From IMG/VR virus record IMGVR_UViG_3300033233_000114, positions 1 to 33,450 of that record: a stretch of 33,450 nt of DNA. One strand, given 5' to 3'. The translations under genes and the position numbers were made by a program. Source of the DNA: a virus. The number at the start of each line of letters is the position of its first letter. The first letter of the stretch is position 1. The notes under the pieces are model-generated. The model was not told where the DNA came from. It saw only the letters and a list, made by a program, of their open reading frames with translations, and did no database searches. Shown piece after piece: positions 1 to 4,578 of this stretch.

Positions 1-127
1 CGCCGACGCTACCACCAGCCAATACCAACCCGGGGAGAAAGTCATGGAATTAGAGGTCAAAGTAGAAAAAGGACTGGTGATTTTTGGAGAGAAGCAGATC
101 ACTCCAGCATTGTTTTGGGCAGAGGGA
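1..127. repeat. 127-bp terminal direct repeat, left copy
   Basis: Bases 1-127 are identical to 33324-33450. An exact repeat of 127 bases at both ends is the usual sign of a circular contig closed by a k=127 assembler, so the unique genome is 33323 bp. It is less likely to be a true short terminal repeat of virion DNA. The copy contains the 3' half of a hairpin (see 33311-33343) and the start of the gene at 44. Confidence 0.95.
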
Positions 128-355
128 GGCAAAGAGGTGGCCATGGCCGGTTACAAAGACGAGATCGAGAGCTATCAACTGGTGGCCAGGACATCGGGCC
201 GGAAGGTGGCGACCGGCTTTGAGATGCGGGATATCCCATGCACCAAAACCACCGACTACCGAAAGGGAGAAGTGGTGATCATCCGCAACGACACCGGAGA
301 GATGGTCGAGACTCGCAAAATCAGAGATAGCGAGAGGCAGATGGATTTGTTGTAA
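44..355 (+). CDS. hypothetical protein, last gene of the early rightward operon
   Basis: This 103-residue protein is not one I recognise. It is soluble-looking, charged and mostly beta-like, with a single cysteine near residue 66 and no membrane segment. The ATG at 44 follows a GGGGAG ribosome binding site by 6 bases. Because the genome is circular, the gene lies about 60 bp downstream of the recT-like gene, across a strong hairpin, so it probably belongs to the recombination operon. Alternatively it is the cargo of the first cassette, since an attC-like site begins 34 bases after its stop. No cassette start box (GTTGGGC expected) is visible upstream, which favours a phage gene. Confidence 0.75.
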   Translation: MELEVKVEKGLVIFGEKQITPALFWAEGGKEVAMAGYKDEIESYQLVARTSGRKVATGFEMRDIPCTKTTDYRKGEVVIIRNDTGEMVETRKIRDSERQMDLL

Positions 356-364
356 CCGATAAAA

Positions 365-391
365 GGCGGAAGGGCATTTAACCCTTCCGCC
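365..391 (+). terminator. strong hairpin after gene 44-355, possible terminator
   Basis: A perfect 10-bp inverted repeat (GGCGGAAGGG, 7-nt loop, CCCTTCCGCC) starts 9 bases after the stop codon. No T tract follows, so it may be Rho-assisted or an RNA-stabilising hairpin. Its right arm overlaps the first three bases of the R'' box of the first attC-like site (389-395), so it marks the junction between phage operon and cassette array. Confidence 0.5.
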
Positions 392-508
392 CAACGAAAA
401 GTTGAGCAGCAGGCCCACCAACACTGAACAGGAGAAATGAAGATGGAACAACCACCGAACGCCGCAGCGCCCGCATACGGCCTGTCTGACTCGAACTCGG
501 GGTTAGGC
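389..508 (+). other. attC-like recombination site 1
   Basis: R'' GCCCAAC (389-395), a 4-nt spacer and L'' AGTTGAG (400-406) face L' CTC-G-AACT (490-497), a 4-nt spacer and R' GTTAGGC (502-508). The stem extends inward: GAGCAGCAGGCC on the left pairs with GGCCTG-T-CTG-A-CTC on the right. The site is therefore a 16-bp imperfect palindrome with three single unpaired bases, all on the right arm. This is the asymmetry by which integron integrases choose the strand of folded attC sites. Its length of 120 nt is within the usual range. The large terminal segment contains a short ORF (437-553). Confidence 0.85.
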
Positions 509-553
509 GTTTTGCGAAATGGGGGAGAGGACGATGCTCTGCGAAAGATGTGA
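437..553 (+). CDS. possible short ORF inside attC-like site 1
   Basis: A 38-codon frame runs from ATG 437 (or ATG 443, better spaced from GGAG at 431-434) to TGA 551-553. It overlaps the start of the next gene (ATG 534). The product is Ala/Pro/Gly-rich and of no recognisable family. Much of it is encoded by attC palindrome, so it may have no function as a protein. Its position, starting in the attC loop and ending just past the next start codon, would suit translational coupling into the following cassette gene. Low confidence. Confidence 0.25.
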   Translation: MKMEQPPNAAAPAYGLSDSNSGLGVLRNGGEDDALRKM

Positions 554-674
554 AAAGAACGAAGCAACAGACCCGCATGAATGCCCGTACCAGCAGGAAA
601 TAAATGAAGACCAGAATCCCGAGTATTGTACCTGCTGCGAAGATTGTCAACAGACTTGCAGGGATGATATTTAA
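534..674 (+). CDS. small cysteine-rich (zinc-binding-type) phage protein
   Basis: The product is 46 residues with nine cysteines: CERC near the N terminus, then a lone Cys in HECPY, then YCTCCEDC and QTC near the C terminus. This spacing looks like a metal-binding fold. Similar small Cys-rich proteins of unknown role are common in phages (family recollection, not a search). A strong GGAGAGG ribosome binding site precedes ATG 534. The gene is the cargo of a cassette that starts at R' GTTAGGC (502) and ends at attC-like site 2. The cassette's R'' box (GCCCAAC) matches the complement of its start box at all but one position. Confidence 0.8.
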   Translation: MLCERCEKNEATDPHECPYQQEINEDQNPEYCTCCEDCQQTCRDDI

Positions 675-686
675 TGCAGTTTTTCA

Positions 687-774
687 GCCCAACGCCGCCA
701 ATAACCAGCGGCCCACGGATTACCAAAAACCACGCGGACGGTCTAGCCGTCTGCGTTAATTGGCTTTGTTATGC
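687..774 (+). other. attC-like recombination site 2
   Basis: R'' GCCCAAC (687-693), a 3-nt spacer and L'' GCCAATAAC (697-705) face L' GTTAATTGGC (755-764), spacer TTT and R' GTTATGC (768-774). Read inward, the left arm GCCAATAACCAGCGG equals the complement of the right arm except for three single extra bases on the right, the same layout as site 1. An inner hairpin GACGG-TCTAG-CCGTC forms the terminal structure. The length is 88 nt. Confidence 0.88.
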
Positions 775-798
775 CGCGTATGCCCAGGAGGGAACAAA

Positions 799-1002
799 AT
801 GCACGAATATATGGAACGCATCAACAAGGCTTTGGCTAATGGTGTTCTTGATGCTGGATCGGTGGCCCATGCCCAAGTCGGCCATGATTTATCCTGCGAT
901 ATTTATACCGGCGGGGAGTGCCATTGCGACCCTGAGATCACGATTGAAACCGATAAAGGGAAATTGCGCGTTACGAGCGCCGGAATTTTGGAAGCGGCAT
1001 AA
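799..1002 (+). CDS. hypothetical cassette protein, 67 aa
   Basis: I do not recognise this 67-residue protein. The N-terminal half is helical (MHEYMERINKAL). A C-H-C cluster near residues 34-44 (SCDIYTGGECHC) could bind metal, and the rest looks like a beta hairpin. AGGAGG at 790-795 precedes ATG 799, which decides this start over an earlier ATG at 760 that lies inside attC site 2. The stop TAA (1000-1002) lies inside the R'' box GCATAAC of the next attC. That box is the exact complement of this cassette's start box GTTATGC (768-774). Confidence 0.75.
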   Translation: MHEYMERINKALANGVLDAGSVAHAQVGHDLSCDIYTGGECHCDPEITIETDKGKLRVTSAGILEAA

Positions 1003-1118
1003 CGATAAAGCTAAGACGCGCTCCTGGCGCGGCTACTGAGGAGATAACTACGATGGACATGCAGAGCAACCTAAGCCGAACCACGGCGCAAGCGTCGTTT
1101 TTAAGCGCCTTGTTATCT
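997..1118 (+). other. attC-like recombination site 3
   Basis: R'' GCATAAC (997-1003) and L'' GCTAAGACG (1010-1018) face L' CGTTTTTAAGC (1096-1106) and R' GTTATCT (1112-1118). GCTAA on the left pairs with TTAAGC on the right with one unpaired base; the rest of the L arm pairs less perfectly than in sites 1 and 2. The length is 122 nt. The terminal segment carries a strong ribosome binding site (GAGGAG, 1037-1042) and ATG 1053. Confidence 0.75.
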
Positions 1119-1376
1119 GATTTTTTTGATGTTTTCTCTGACTGGGAAAGCGATTGGGAGATTGAGGGATCACTGGCCGATGACGAACCGGATGGCGGGA
1201 TTAACGAATATGAAGCGTCGGTCAGACACCGGCATTTGATGAAGGAGCCATGCTACTTCCGGTGCCGTGATGATGGCAAAGGCGGTTTTGAGTTTGAATA
1301 CCATGAAGACTGCTGGGAACCGGTGGCCAAAGAGCAGGTTTGGAGGGCGTTGTGGTTTGATGCCATGGACAGATAA
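1053..1376 (+). CDS. hypothetical acidic cassette protein
   Basis: The protein has up to 107 residues and is very acidic and Trp-rich in its first half (FSDWESDWEIEG), with two late cysteines (PCYFRCRDDG). I do not recognise it. The start is uncertain. ATG 1053 has an excellent GAGGAG ribosome binding site, but both lie inside attC site 3, so the first 19-20 residues would be encoded by recombination-site DNA. A TTG at 1110 overlapping R' would give an 88-residue protein, but without a good ribosome binding site. The stop TAA (1374-1376) lies in R'' AGATAAC, which exactly complements the cassette start box GTTATCT. Confidence 0.7.
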   Translation: MDMQSNLSRTTAQASFLSALLSDFFDVFSDWESDWEIEGSLADDEPDGGINEYEASVRHRHLMKEPCYFRCRDDGKGGFEFEYHEDCWEPVAKEQVWRALWFDAMDR

Positions 1377-1393
1377 CGCCTTGATAACCCGAC
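1371..1393 (+). other. attC-like site 4, left half only
   Basis: R'' AGATAAC (1371-1377) is followed by GCC and a possible L'' arm. No matching L'/R' arm is found before the Lar-like gene at 1519. The expected partner would contain GGTTATCAA plus a GTTNNNN box. The site is therefore truncated. The following cassette also lacks its start box (GTTAACT expected), as if one deletion or rearrangement removed both ends. Confidence 0.55.
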
Positions 1394-1400
1394 CGGGCCA

Positions 1401-1518
1401 ATGAAGCCGCCCGGAAGGCTACAACCCCATCAAGTGCGGGGCTGGGGTTTACGCCGACAAGATGGCCGACCTTGAGAACGAATATCCCGAGTTCGCAGAG
1501 ATGGCGGAGGCTGAGTAA
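1401..1518 (+). pseudogene. small phage ORF broken by a +1 frameshift
   Basis: ATG 1401 opens MKPP, and one base later the frame continues PEGYNPIKCGAGVYADK and on to an acidic C terminus ending EMAEAE before TAA 1516-1518. The 118-nt span is one base too long for a single frame. An extra C in the CCGCCC run (about 1407-1412) explains it. The stop directly abuts the ATG of the Lar-like gene, so the two were once translated together. This is either a real lesion or an assembly error. I do not know the function; removing the extra base would give a 38-residue protein. Confidence 0.5.
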
Positions 1519-1728
1519 ATGGAAACAGTGGATATGCTAAAACCCTGCCCGTTTTGTGGGTGCGATATGAAAATAGTGCCGGATATAGGGGACTACCCGG
1601 AACGCATTATGGTTACTGACTACCACGCAGAAACTTGCATTTTTAAAGACGAGGAATGCTTGTCATACCAAGCACATTACGAGGGATCGGCAGCGTTTTC
1701 ACTGAAATGGAACAGGAGACCGGGATGA
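1519..1728 (+). CDS. Lar-family restriction alleviation protein
   Basis: This 69-residue protein has the hallmarks of the Lar family: an N-terminal zinc knuckle LKPCPFCGCDM, a second Cys pair (ETCIFKDEEC) and a C-terminal W-N-R-R motif (KWNRRPG). In enterobacterial prophages Lar relieves type I restriction by boosting host modification (family knowledge); here the target is unknown. Its ATG abuts the stop of the broken ORF upstream, and its TGA overlaps the next ATG (ATGA at 1725-1728), so it is part of a two-gene cassette. It sits with two DNA methylase genes, which fits a protective role against host restriction. Confidence 0.8.
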   Translation: METVDMLKPCPFCGCDMKIVPDIGDYPERIMVTDYHAETCIFKDEECLSYQAHYEGSAAFSLKWNRRPG

Positions 1729-1919
1729 ACCACGGAGGAAAGCGAGAGCCGCGGCCTGGCAAGAAGCTGGGCGCACCGCCCGGGGCACGAACCGACACGG
1801 TAAAGCTCGGAATCAGCATCAGCAAGAGAAATGCCGACAGGCTGAAGGCCAATAAGAAAAAAGGAATTTCCCGCCTGATAGACCTGGCCCTTGACGCCTG
1901 GTTTGATCGGGAAAGTTAA
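1725..1919 (+). CDS. small basic DNA-binding-like protein (ribbon-helix-helix type?)
   Basis: The product is 64 residues. The N-terminal half is disordered and rich in Lys, Arg, Gly and Pro. The C-terminal half reads VKLGISISKRNADRLK, then KKKGISRLIDLALDAWF. A short beta strand followed by two helices is the outline of ribbon-helix-helix proteins, so it may be a small regulator or antitoxin-like DNA binder; this is inference. The start overlaps the Lar-like stop by four bases. The stop TAA (1917-1919) lies inside the R'' box of attC site 5, as with other cassette genes here. Confidence 0.7.
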   Translation: MNHGGKREPRPGKKLGAPPGARTDTVKLGISISKRNADRLKANKKKGISRLIDLALDAWFDRES

Positions 1920-2001
1920 CGTCTTTTATAAGCTGCCAGCCCCTGAGCATCCAGAAGTTTGAACAGCCTTTATTCTGGACTGCTTGATAAATTTGTTAGC
2001 G
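1914..2001 (+). other. attC-like recombination site 5
   Basis: R'' AGTTAAC (1914-1920) and L'' TTTATAAGC (1925-1933) face L' GCTT-G-ATAAA (1982-1991, one unpaired G), spacer TTT and R' GTTAGCG (1995-2001). An inner stem CCAGAA/TTCTGG (1951-1956 with 1973-1978) makes the terminal structure. The length is 88 nt. The TTT spacer before R' is shared with sites 2 and 6. Confidence 0.87.
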
Positions 2002-2018
2002 GTTTTTAGGAGGTTGTT

Positions 2019-2990
2019 TTGAATGAGTTGGCTTTATTCGCAGGCGCTGGTGGCGGAATACTTGGAGGGCAATTGCTCGGCTGGCGCACTGTCTGCGCTG
2101 TCGAATGCAACCCCTACGCCGCAAGCGTACTGTGCGCCAGACAAAATGACGGACTTCTCCCGCCCTTCCCGGTTTGGGATGACGTTTGCACCTTTGACGG
2201 AACCCCTTGGCGTGGGATTGTTGACGTGGTTTCTGGCGGATTTCCCTGCCAGGACATCAGCGCCGCTGGCAAGGGCGCAGGGATCGACGGCGAGAGAAGC
2301 GGCTTGTGGGGGCAAATGGCCCGGATTATTGGCGAGGTACGACCGGGGAAGGTCTTTGTGGAAAACTCCCCAATGCTCACTCTTCGGGGGCTTGGTAGAG
2401 TTCTCGGCGACCTGGCCGCGCTGGGGTACGATGCGGAATGGGGAGTGCTGGGCGCGGAAGATGTGGGAGCGCCACACCGCCGGGAACGAATATGGATTAT
2501 GGGCCACACCCAGAGCCTCGGCGAACGAAAACCGGCAGACCAAACCAACGCCCTCGCAACTGGCCGGGAAACACGGCTTGAGCTTGTGCGCCCAGGCCAA
2601 CACGCCGGAAATGTGGCCAACCCCGAACGTCCCGAACGGCGGGAGAAGTACAGCGCATGTGACGGACTGGCGGGGAAAAACGGCCTACCACAACGGGAAG
2701 AAGGTGCAAGTGGGGCTGGAAAGTGCGGTGAAACGGTTCCCGACCCCGACGAAGCGCGACCACAAGGGTGGGGCCGACTGGAACAAGCGAACCAGAGATG
2801 GGAAGAAACGCCCGGAATCAGATATGACCTTGCCGGATGTGGTGGAAATGGCTGGTGGGCATCTGAACCCGCAGTGGGTCGAGTGGTTGATGGGCTGGCC
2901 GCTCGGGTGGACAGACTTACAGCCCTTGGAAATGGGCAAGTGCCAGCATGTGCGGCTGAAGCGTACCGCCGGTTGACCTTGTACCGCTAA
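2019..2990 (+). CDS. C5-cytosine DNA methyltransferase (Dcm type)
   Basis: This 323-residue enzyme would transfer a methyl group from SAM to cytosine C5 in phage DNA. The motifs appear in order: motif I LALFAGAGGGILGG (about 3-17), motif IV GGFPCQDIS with the catalytic Cys (about 73-81), motif VI VENSP (about 113), motif VIII PHRRERIWI (about 151-160), and motif X LGNGQVPACAAEA near the end. Residues about 165-290 look poorly constrained. The start is TTG 2019, five bases after AGGAGG (2009-2013 region). The stop lies in R'' of attC site 6. Four bases after the TTG, ATG 2023 opens a second long frame (2023-2976). It is cassette cargo, probably protecting against host restriction. Confidence 0.88.
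   Translation: MNELALFAGAGGGILGGQLLGWRTVCAVECNPYAASVLCARQNDGLLPPFPVWDDVCTFDGTPWRGIVDVVSGGFPCQDISAAGKGAGIDGERSGLWGQMARIIGEVRPGKVFVENSPMLTLRGLGRVLGDLAALGYDAEWGVLGAEDVGAPHRRERIWIMGHTQSLGERKPADQTNALATGRETRLELVRPGQHAGNVANPERPERREKYSACDGLAGKNGLPQREEGASGAGKCGETVPDPDEARPQGWGRLEQANQRWEETPGIRYDLAGCGGNGWWASEPAVGRVVDGLAARVDRLTALGNGQVPACAAEAYRRLTLYR
2023..2976 (+). CDS. overlapping out-of-frame protein nested in the cytosine methylase gene
   Basis: A 317-codon frame runs almost the full length of the methylase gene, shifted by one base. Its ATG 2023 has the better start codon for the shared AGGAGG site (nine-base spacing). It is not random-looking. It carries three W/F-x-TP blocks (LWATPRAS, MWPTPNVPNG, FPTPTKRDHKGG) and a C-terminal block LNPQWVEWLMGWPLGWTDL. 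I recall that block from phage proteins annotated as hypothetical or methylase-associated, but did not search. The W/F-x-TP blocks fall where the methylase frame is least constrained, suggesting that selection alternates between frames. The function is unknown. It could still be a passive open frame in GC-rich DNA. Confidence 0.6.
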   Translation: MSWLYSQALVAEYLEGNCSAGALSALSNATPTPQAYCAPDKMTDFSRPSRFGMTFAPLTEPLGVGLLTWFLADFPARTSAPLARAQGSTAREAACGGKWPGLLARYDRGRSLWKTPQCSLFGGLVEFSATWPRWGTMRNGECWARKMWERHTAGNEYGLWATPRASANENRQTKPTPSQLAGKHGLSLCAQANTPEMWPTPNVPNGGRSTAHVTDWRGKTAYHNGKKVQVGLESAVKRFPTPTKRDHKGGADWNKRTRDGKKRPESDMTLPDVVEMAGGHLNPQWVEWLMGWPLGWTDLQPLEMGKCQHVRLKRTAG

Positions 2991-3070
2991 CGGCTTTTAT
3001 CACCGGAGCCGCCCCGGTGTAAAATAATGGCGCAAACGTTCCCGGCTTCCGGTGAATAAATTTGTTGTGC
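2985..3070 (+). other. attC-like recombination site 6
   Basis: R'' CGCTAAC (2985-2991) and L'' TTTATCACCGGAGCC (2996-3010) face L' GGCTTCCGGTGAATAAA (3044-3060), spacer TTT and R' GTTGTGC (3064-3070). The arms are fully complementary over 15 bp except for two single unpaired bases on the right (a T near 3048 and an A near 3056). The length is 86 nt. R'' is the exact complement of this cassette's start box GTTAGCG (1995-2001). Confidence 0.9.
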
Positions 3071-3082
3071 GAGGGTGTAGGC

Positions 3083-3581
3083 ATGGATGCTCGTTTTGAC
3101 CGACAAGAAAAGAGGGAAGTCCAGACCTTGTTTGGCCTGAAAACCCTGGAAGGTAAAGACGAATGGCTGACACCTCCGCAGATAATTAAGACGGTTGGCC
3201 CTTTTGACCTCGACCCTTGCGCCCCGATAAACCGCCCCTGGGAAATGGCGGCTAACCACTACACCGTGATTGACAACGGGCTAAATATGCCATGGGCGGG
3301 CCGGGTTTGGTGCAACCCGCCCTATGGGACGCAAACCGGCCTATGGCTGGCAAAACGCGCTGACCTTTGCCCGCACTGAGACAAAGGCTTTTTTTGACGC
3401 TGTGTGGGACAAGGCGGACGCTGTTTTCTTTTTCCGTGGGCGGATAAAGTTCTATCACGTTTCTGGCAGGGAAGGTGGCAGCGCAGGAGCGCCAAGCATT
3501 TTGATTGCCTACGGTAGAGACAACGCTGACCGGTTGCTGAACGCCAAACTGGACGGCAAGGGAATTAGATTAAAGGCTTGA
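3083..3581 (+). pseudogene. phage Dam-type N6-adenine methyltransferase, frameshifted
   Basis: The first frame (ATG 3083 to TGA 3377-3379) encodes the N-terminal half of a phage DNA N-6-adenine methyltransferase: EWLTPPQII, FDLDPCAP, and the catalytic-type NPPY in VWCNPPYGTQTGLWLAK. The second frame, entered near 3350, carries the C-terminal half: ALTFARTETKAFFDAVWDKADAVFFFRGRIKFYH and GAPSILIAYG, to TGA 3579-3581. Relatives normally have a short linker (several residues) between LAK and the alanine-rich strand, so the lesion looks like a small out-of-frame deletion. The two halves might be made separately, but loss of function is likelier. The ATG at 3083 is preferred over an upstream TTG. 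Confidence 0.75.
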
Positions 3582-3582
3582 A

Positions 3583-3600
3583 GCACAACAGTATATTAGA
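3583..3600 (+). other. attC-like site 7, R'' box only
   Basis: GCACAAC (3583-3589) directly follows the Dam-type gene and is the exact complement of that cassette's start box GTTGTGC (3064-3070). No matching L' or R' arm is found downstream, so the array ends in a truncated attC. The junction with the convergent lysis operon lies within the next 200 bases. Confidence 0.6.
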
Positions 3601-3812
3601 CCGCTCTGGCCATATTCGGAAACATTATGCGACAAACTCAGAAACAGAAAGACCGCCAGCGAAAGAAGGCCCAGTCCGGGGTAAGGGCGAGACTCCAGAA
3701 GATACTGGACTCCCCCGCCCCGGATTACCCTACCGACAGGAGCAAACCTCCGGGCCATCTTCCGATGAGCAATCTTTTCGGAATCGGCCCGGAGTTGCTC
3801 CATTGTGTAGGA
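3601..3812. other. convergent junction, coding status unclear
   Basis: This stretch lies between the truncated attC and the end of the lysis operon. Two frames compete. Minus strand 3803-3570 gives 77 residues with a basic N terminus and one hydrophobic segment (LGLLSLAVFLFLSL); it would be the last gene of the lysis operon and could be a small membrane lysis protein. Plus strand 3627-3893 gives 88 residues with a very basic N terminus (KQKDRQRKKAQ), but it has no ribosome binding site and runs into the holin-like gene. Neither is supported well enough to call. I see no clear bidirectional terminator. Confidence 0.35.
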
Positions 3813-3998
3813 TTACTGTTCAACCGTGCCGCCCGTGACGTTTTTATCTTTCGCCAGATAGCCGAGTGCGGCAAGGCCAGCGGACACGGCTAAATCACGA
3901 GAGCTGATCTGACTTACTTGGCCGCCCATTACCAGCGGCATCAACAGGTTTGCAACAGCGGCCAGCATACCGGCCAGGGTAGTTTTCCAGTTTTTCAT
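3813..3998 (-). CDS. small membrane protein, holin-like
   Basis: The product is 61 residues: a short basic start (MKNWKTT), a hydrophobic stretch LAGMLAAVANLLMPLVMGG, a polar turn, a second weaker apolar helix (LAVSAGLAALGYLA) and a charged tail KDKNVTGG. Small proteins beginning MKNWKTTLAG and ending near KDKNVTGG recur next to endolysins in phages (recollection), and holin is a reasonable inference. Its start overlaps the endolysin stop by four bases (ATGA). It is the last confident gene of the leftward late operon. Confidence 0.7.
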   Translation of the reverse strand: MKNWKTTLAGMLAAVANLLMPLVMGGQVSQISSRDLAVSAGLAALGYLAKDKNVTGGTVEQ

Positions 3999-4441
3999 AC
4001 AATCTCCTTCTTATAGACAGTTTTACCGCCTTCCTTGACGGCTGATAGCACCTCACCGCGAGGGGCCGTTTTTGCTAATCCCAAATGAACCCATCCGGTT
4101 TCTCCGAACTCGTAGATAATTTGGTCAAAATTGGTCAACATGGTTTGCAGGATCTCACAAACCCGGTTGTTGCTGAAATCGTCAACCGTGAAATCAGCGG
4201 CCAGGGCGAAGCGGTGCGAACTGGTAGGCGACCCACCCACCGCCTGATTGACCTCTGGTGAACGGTAGCAACTTGTCACCCTCACAGGGCGACCGAAACG
4301 AGTCCTGATTGTCTCCAGAGTCGCCGCCATCAGTTTTGCGTTGCTCATCAGTTCGGGCGGGATCTCGTTTGACAGACCCATCCTGATTGCTGTAGATGAT
4401 CGCTCAAATTCTTCGGTGCTGAAATGTTCCGTGAGTTTCAT
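3995..4441 (-). CDS. endolysin, peptidase M15 type (D-Ala-D-Ala/L-Ala-D-Glu peptidase fold)
   Basis: This 148-residue zinc peptidase would cut the peptide stems of host murein at lysis. It starts FSTEEFERSSTA, typical of the M15_3 family. The zinc-site motifs are SSHRFALAADF (His and Asp about residues 76-84) and WVHLG (His about 117), preceded by VTSCYRSPEVNQAVGG. No signal peptide or cell-wall-binding domain is visible, so release through the neighbouring holin-like protein is expected. ATG 4441 is preferred over GTG 4444, and it shares its A with the stop of the preceding small gene. Confidence 0.9.
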   Translation of the reverse strand: MKLTEHFSTEEFERSSTAIRMGLSNEIPPELMSNAKLMAATLETIRTRFGRPVRVTSCYRSPEVNQAVGGSPTSSHRFALAADFTVDDFSNNRVCEILQTMLTNFDQIIYEFGETGWVHLGLAKTAPRGEVLSAVKEGGKTVYKKEIV

Positions 4442-4578
4442 CACGCCACCTCGTCGCCATTTTCGTCAAACTCAGCGGGCCAGAACTCATGCAGCAGATC
4501 CGCCCACGGTTGAGATTCAGCTGAGTTTTTTAACTTTGCCCCGCGCACTTGTTTTTTGATCAAGATTATTTTTCCCAT
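4441..4578 (-). CDS. hypothetical 45-aa protein in lysis cassette
   Basis: This 45-residue protein has a basic N-terminal third (MGKIILIKKQVRGAKLK) and an acidic, Trp-containing C-terminal part (PWADLLHEFWPAEFDENGDEV). The reading frame exactly fills the gap between its neighbours: TAATG overlap at the start (4578) and TGATG overlap at the end (4441). That tight coupling is the main evidence that it is real. No family is recognised; a lysis accessory or regulatory role is only a guess from position. Confidence 0.6.
   Translation of the reverse strand: MGKIILIKKQVRGAKLKNSAESQPWADLLHEFWPAEFDENGDEVA

Noticed and set aside
389-3600. Array explained by an integron integrase within the phage
   Set aside because: No tyrosine recombinase frame was found in any strand of the window; capture must rely on an enzyme supplied in trans.
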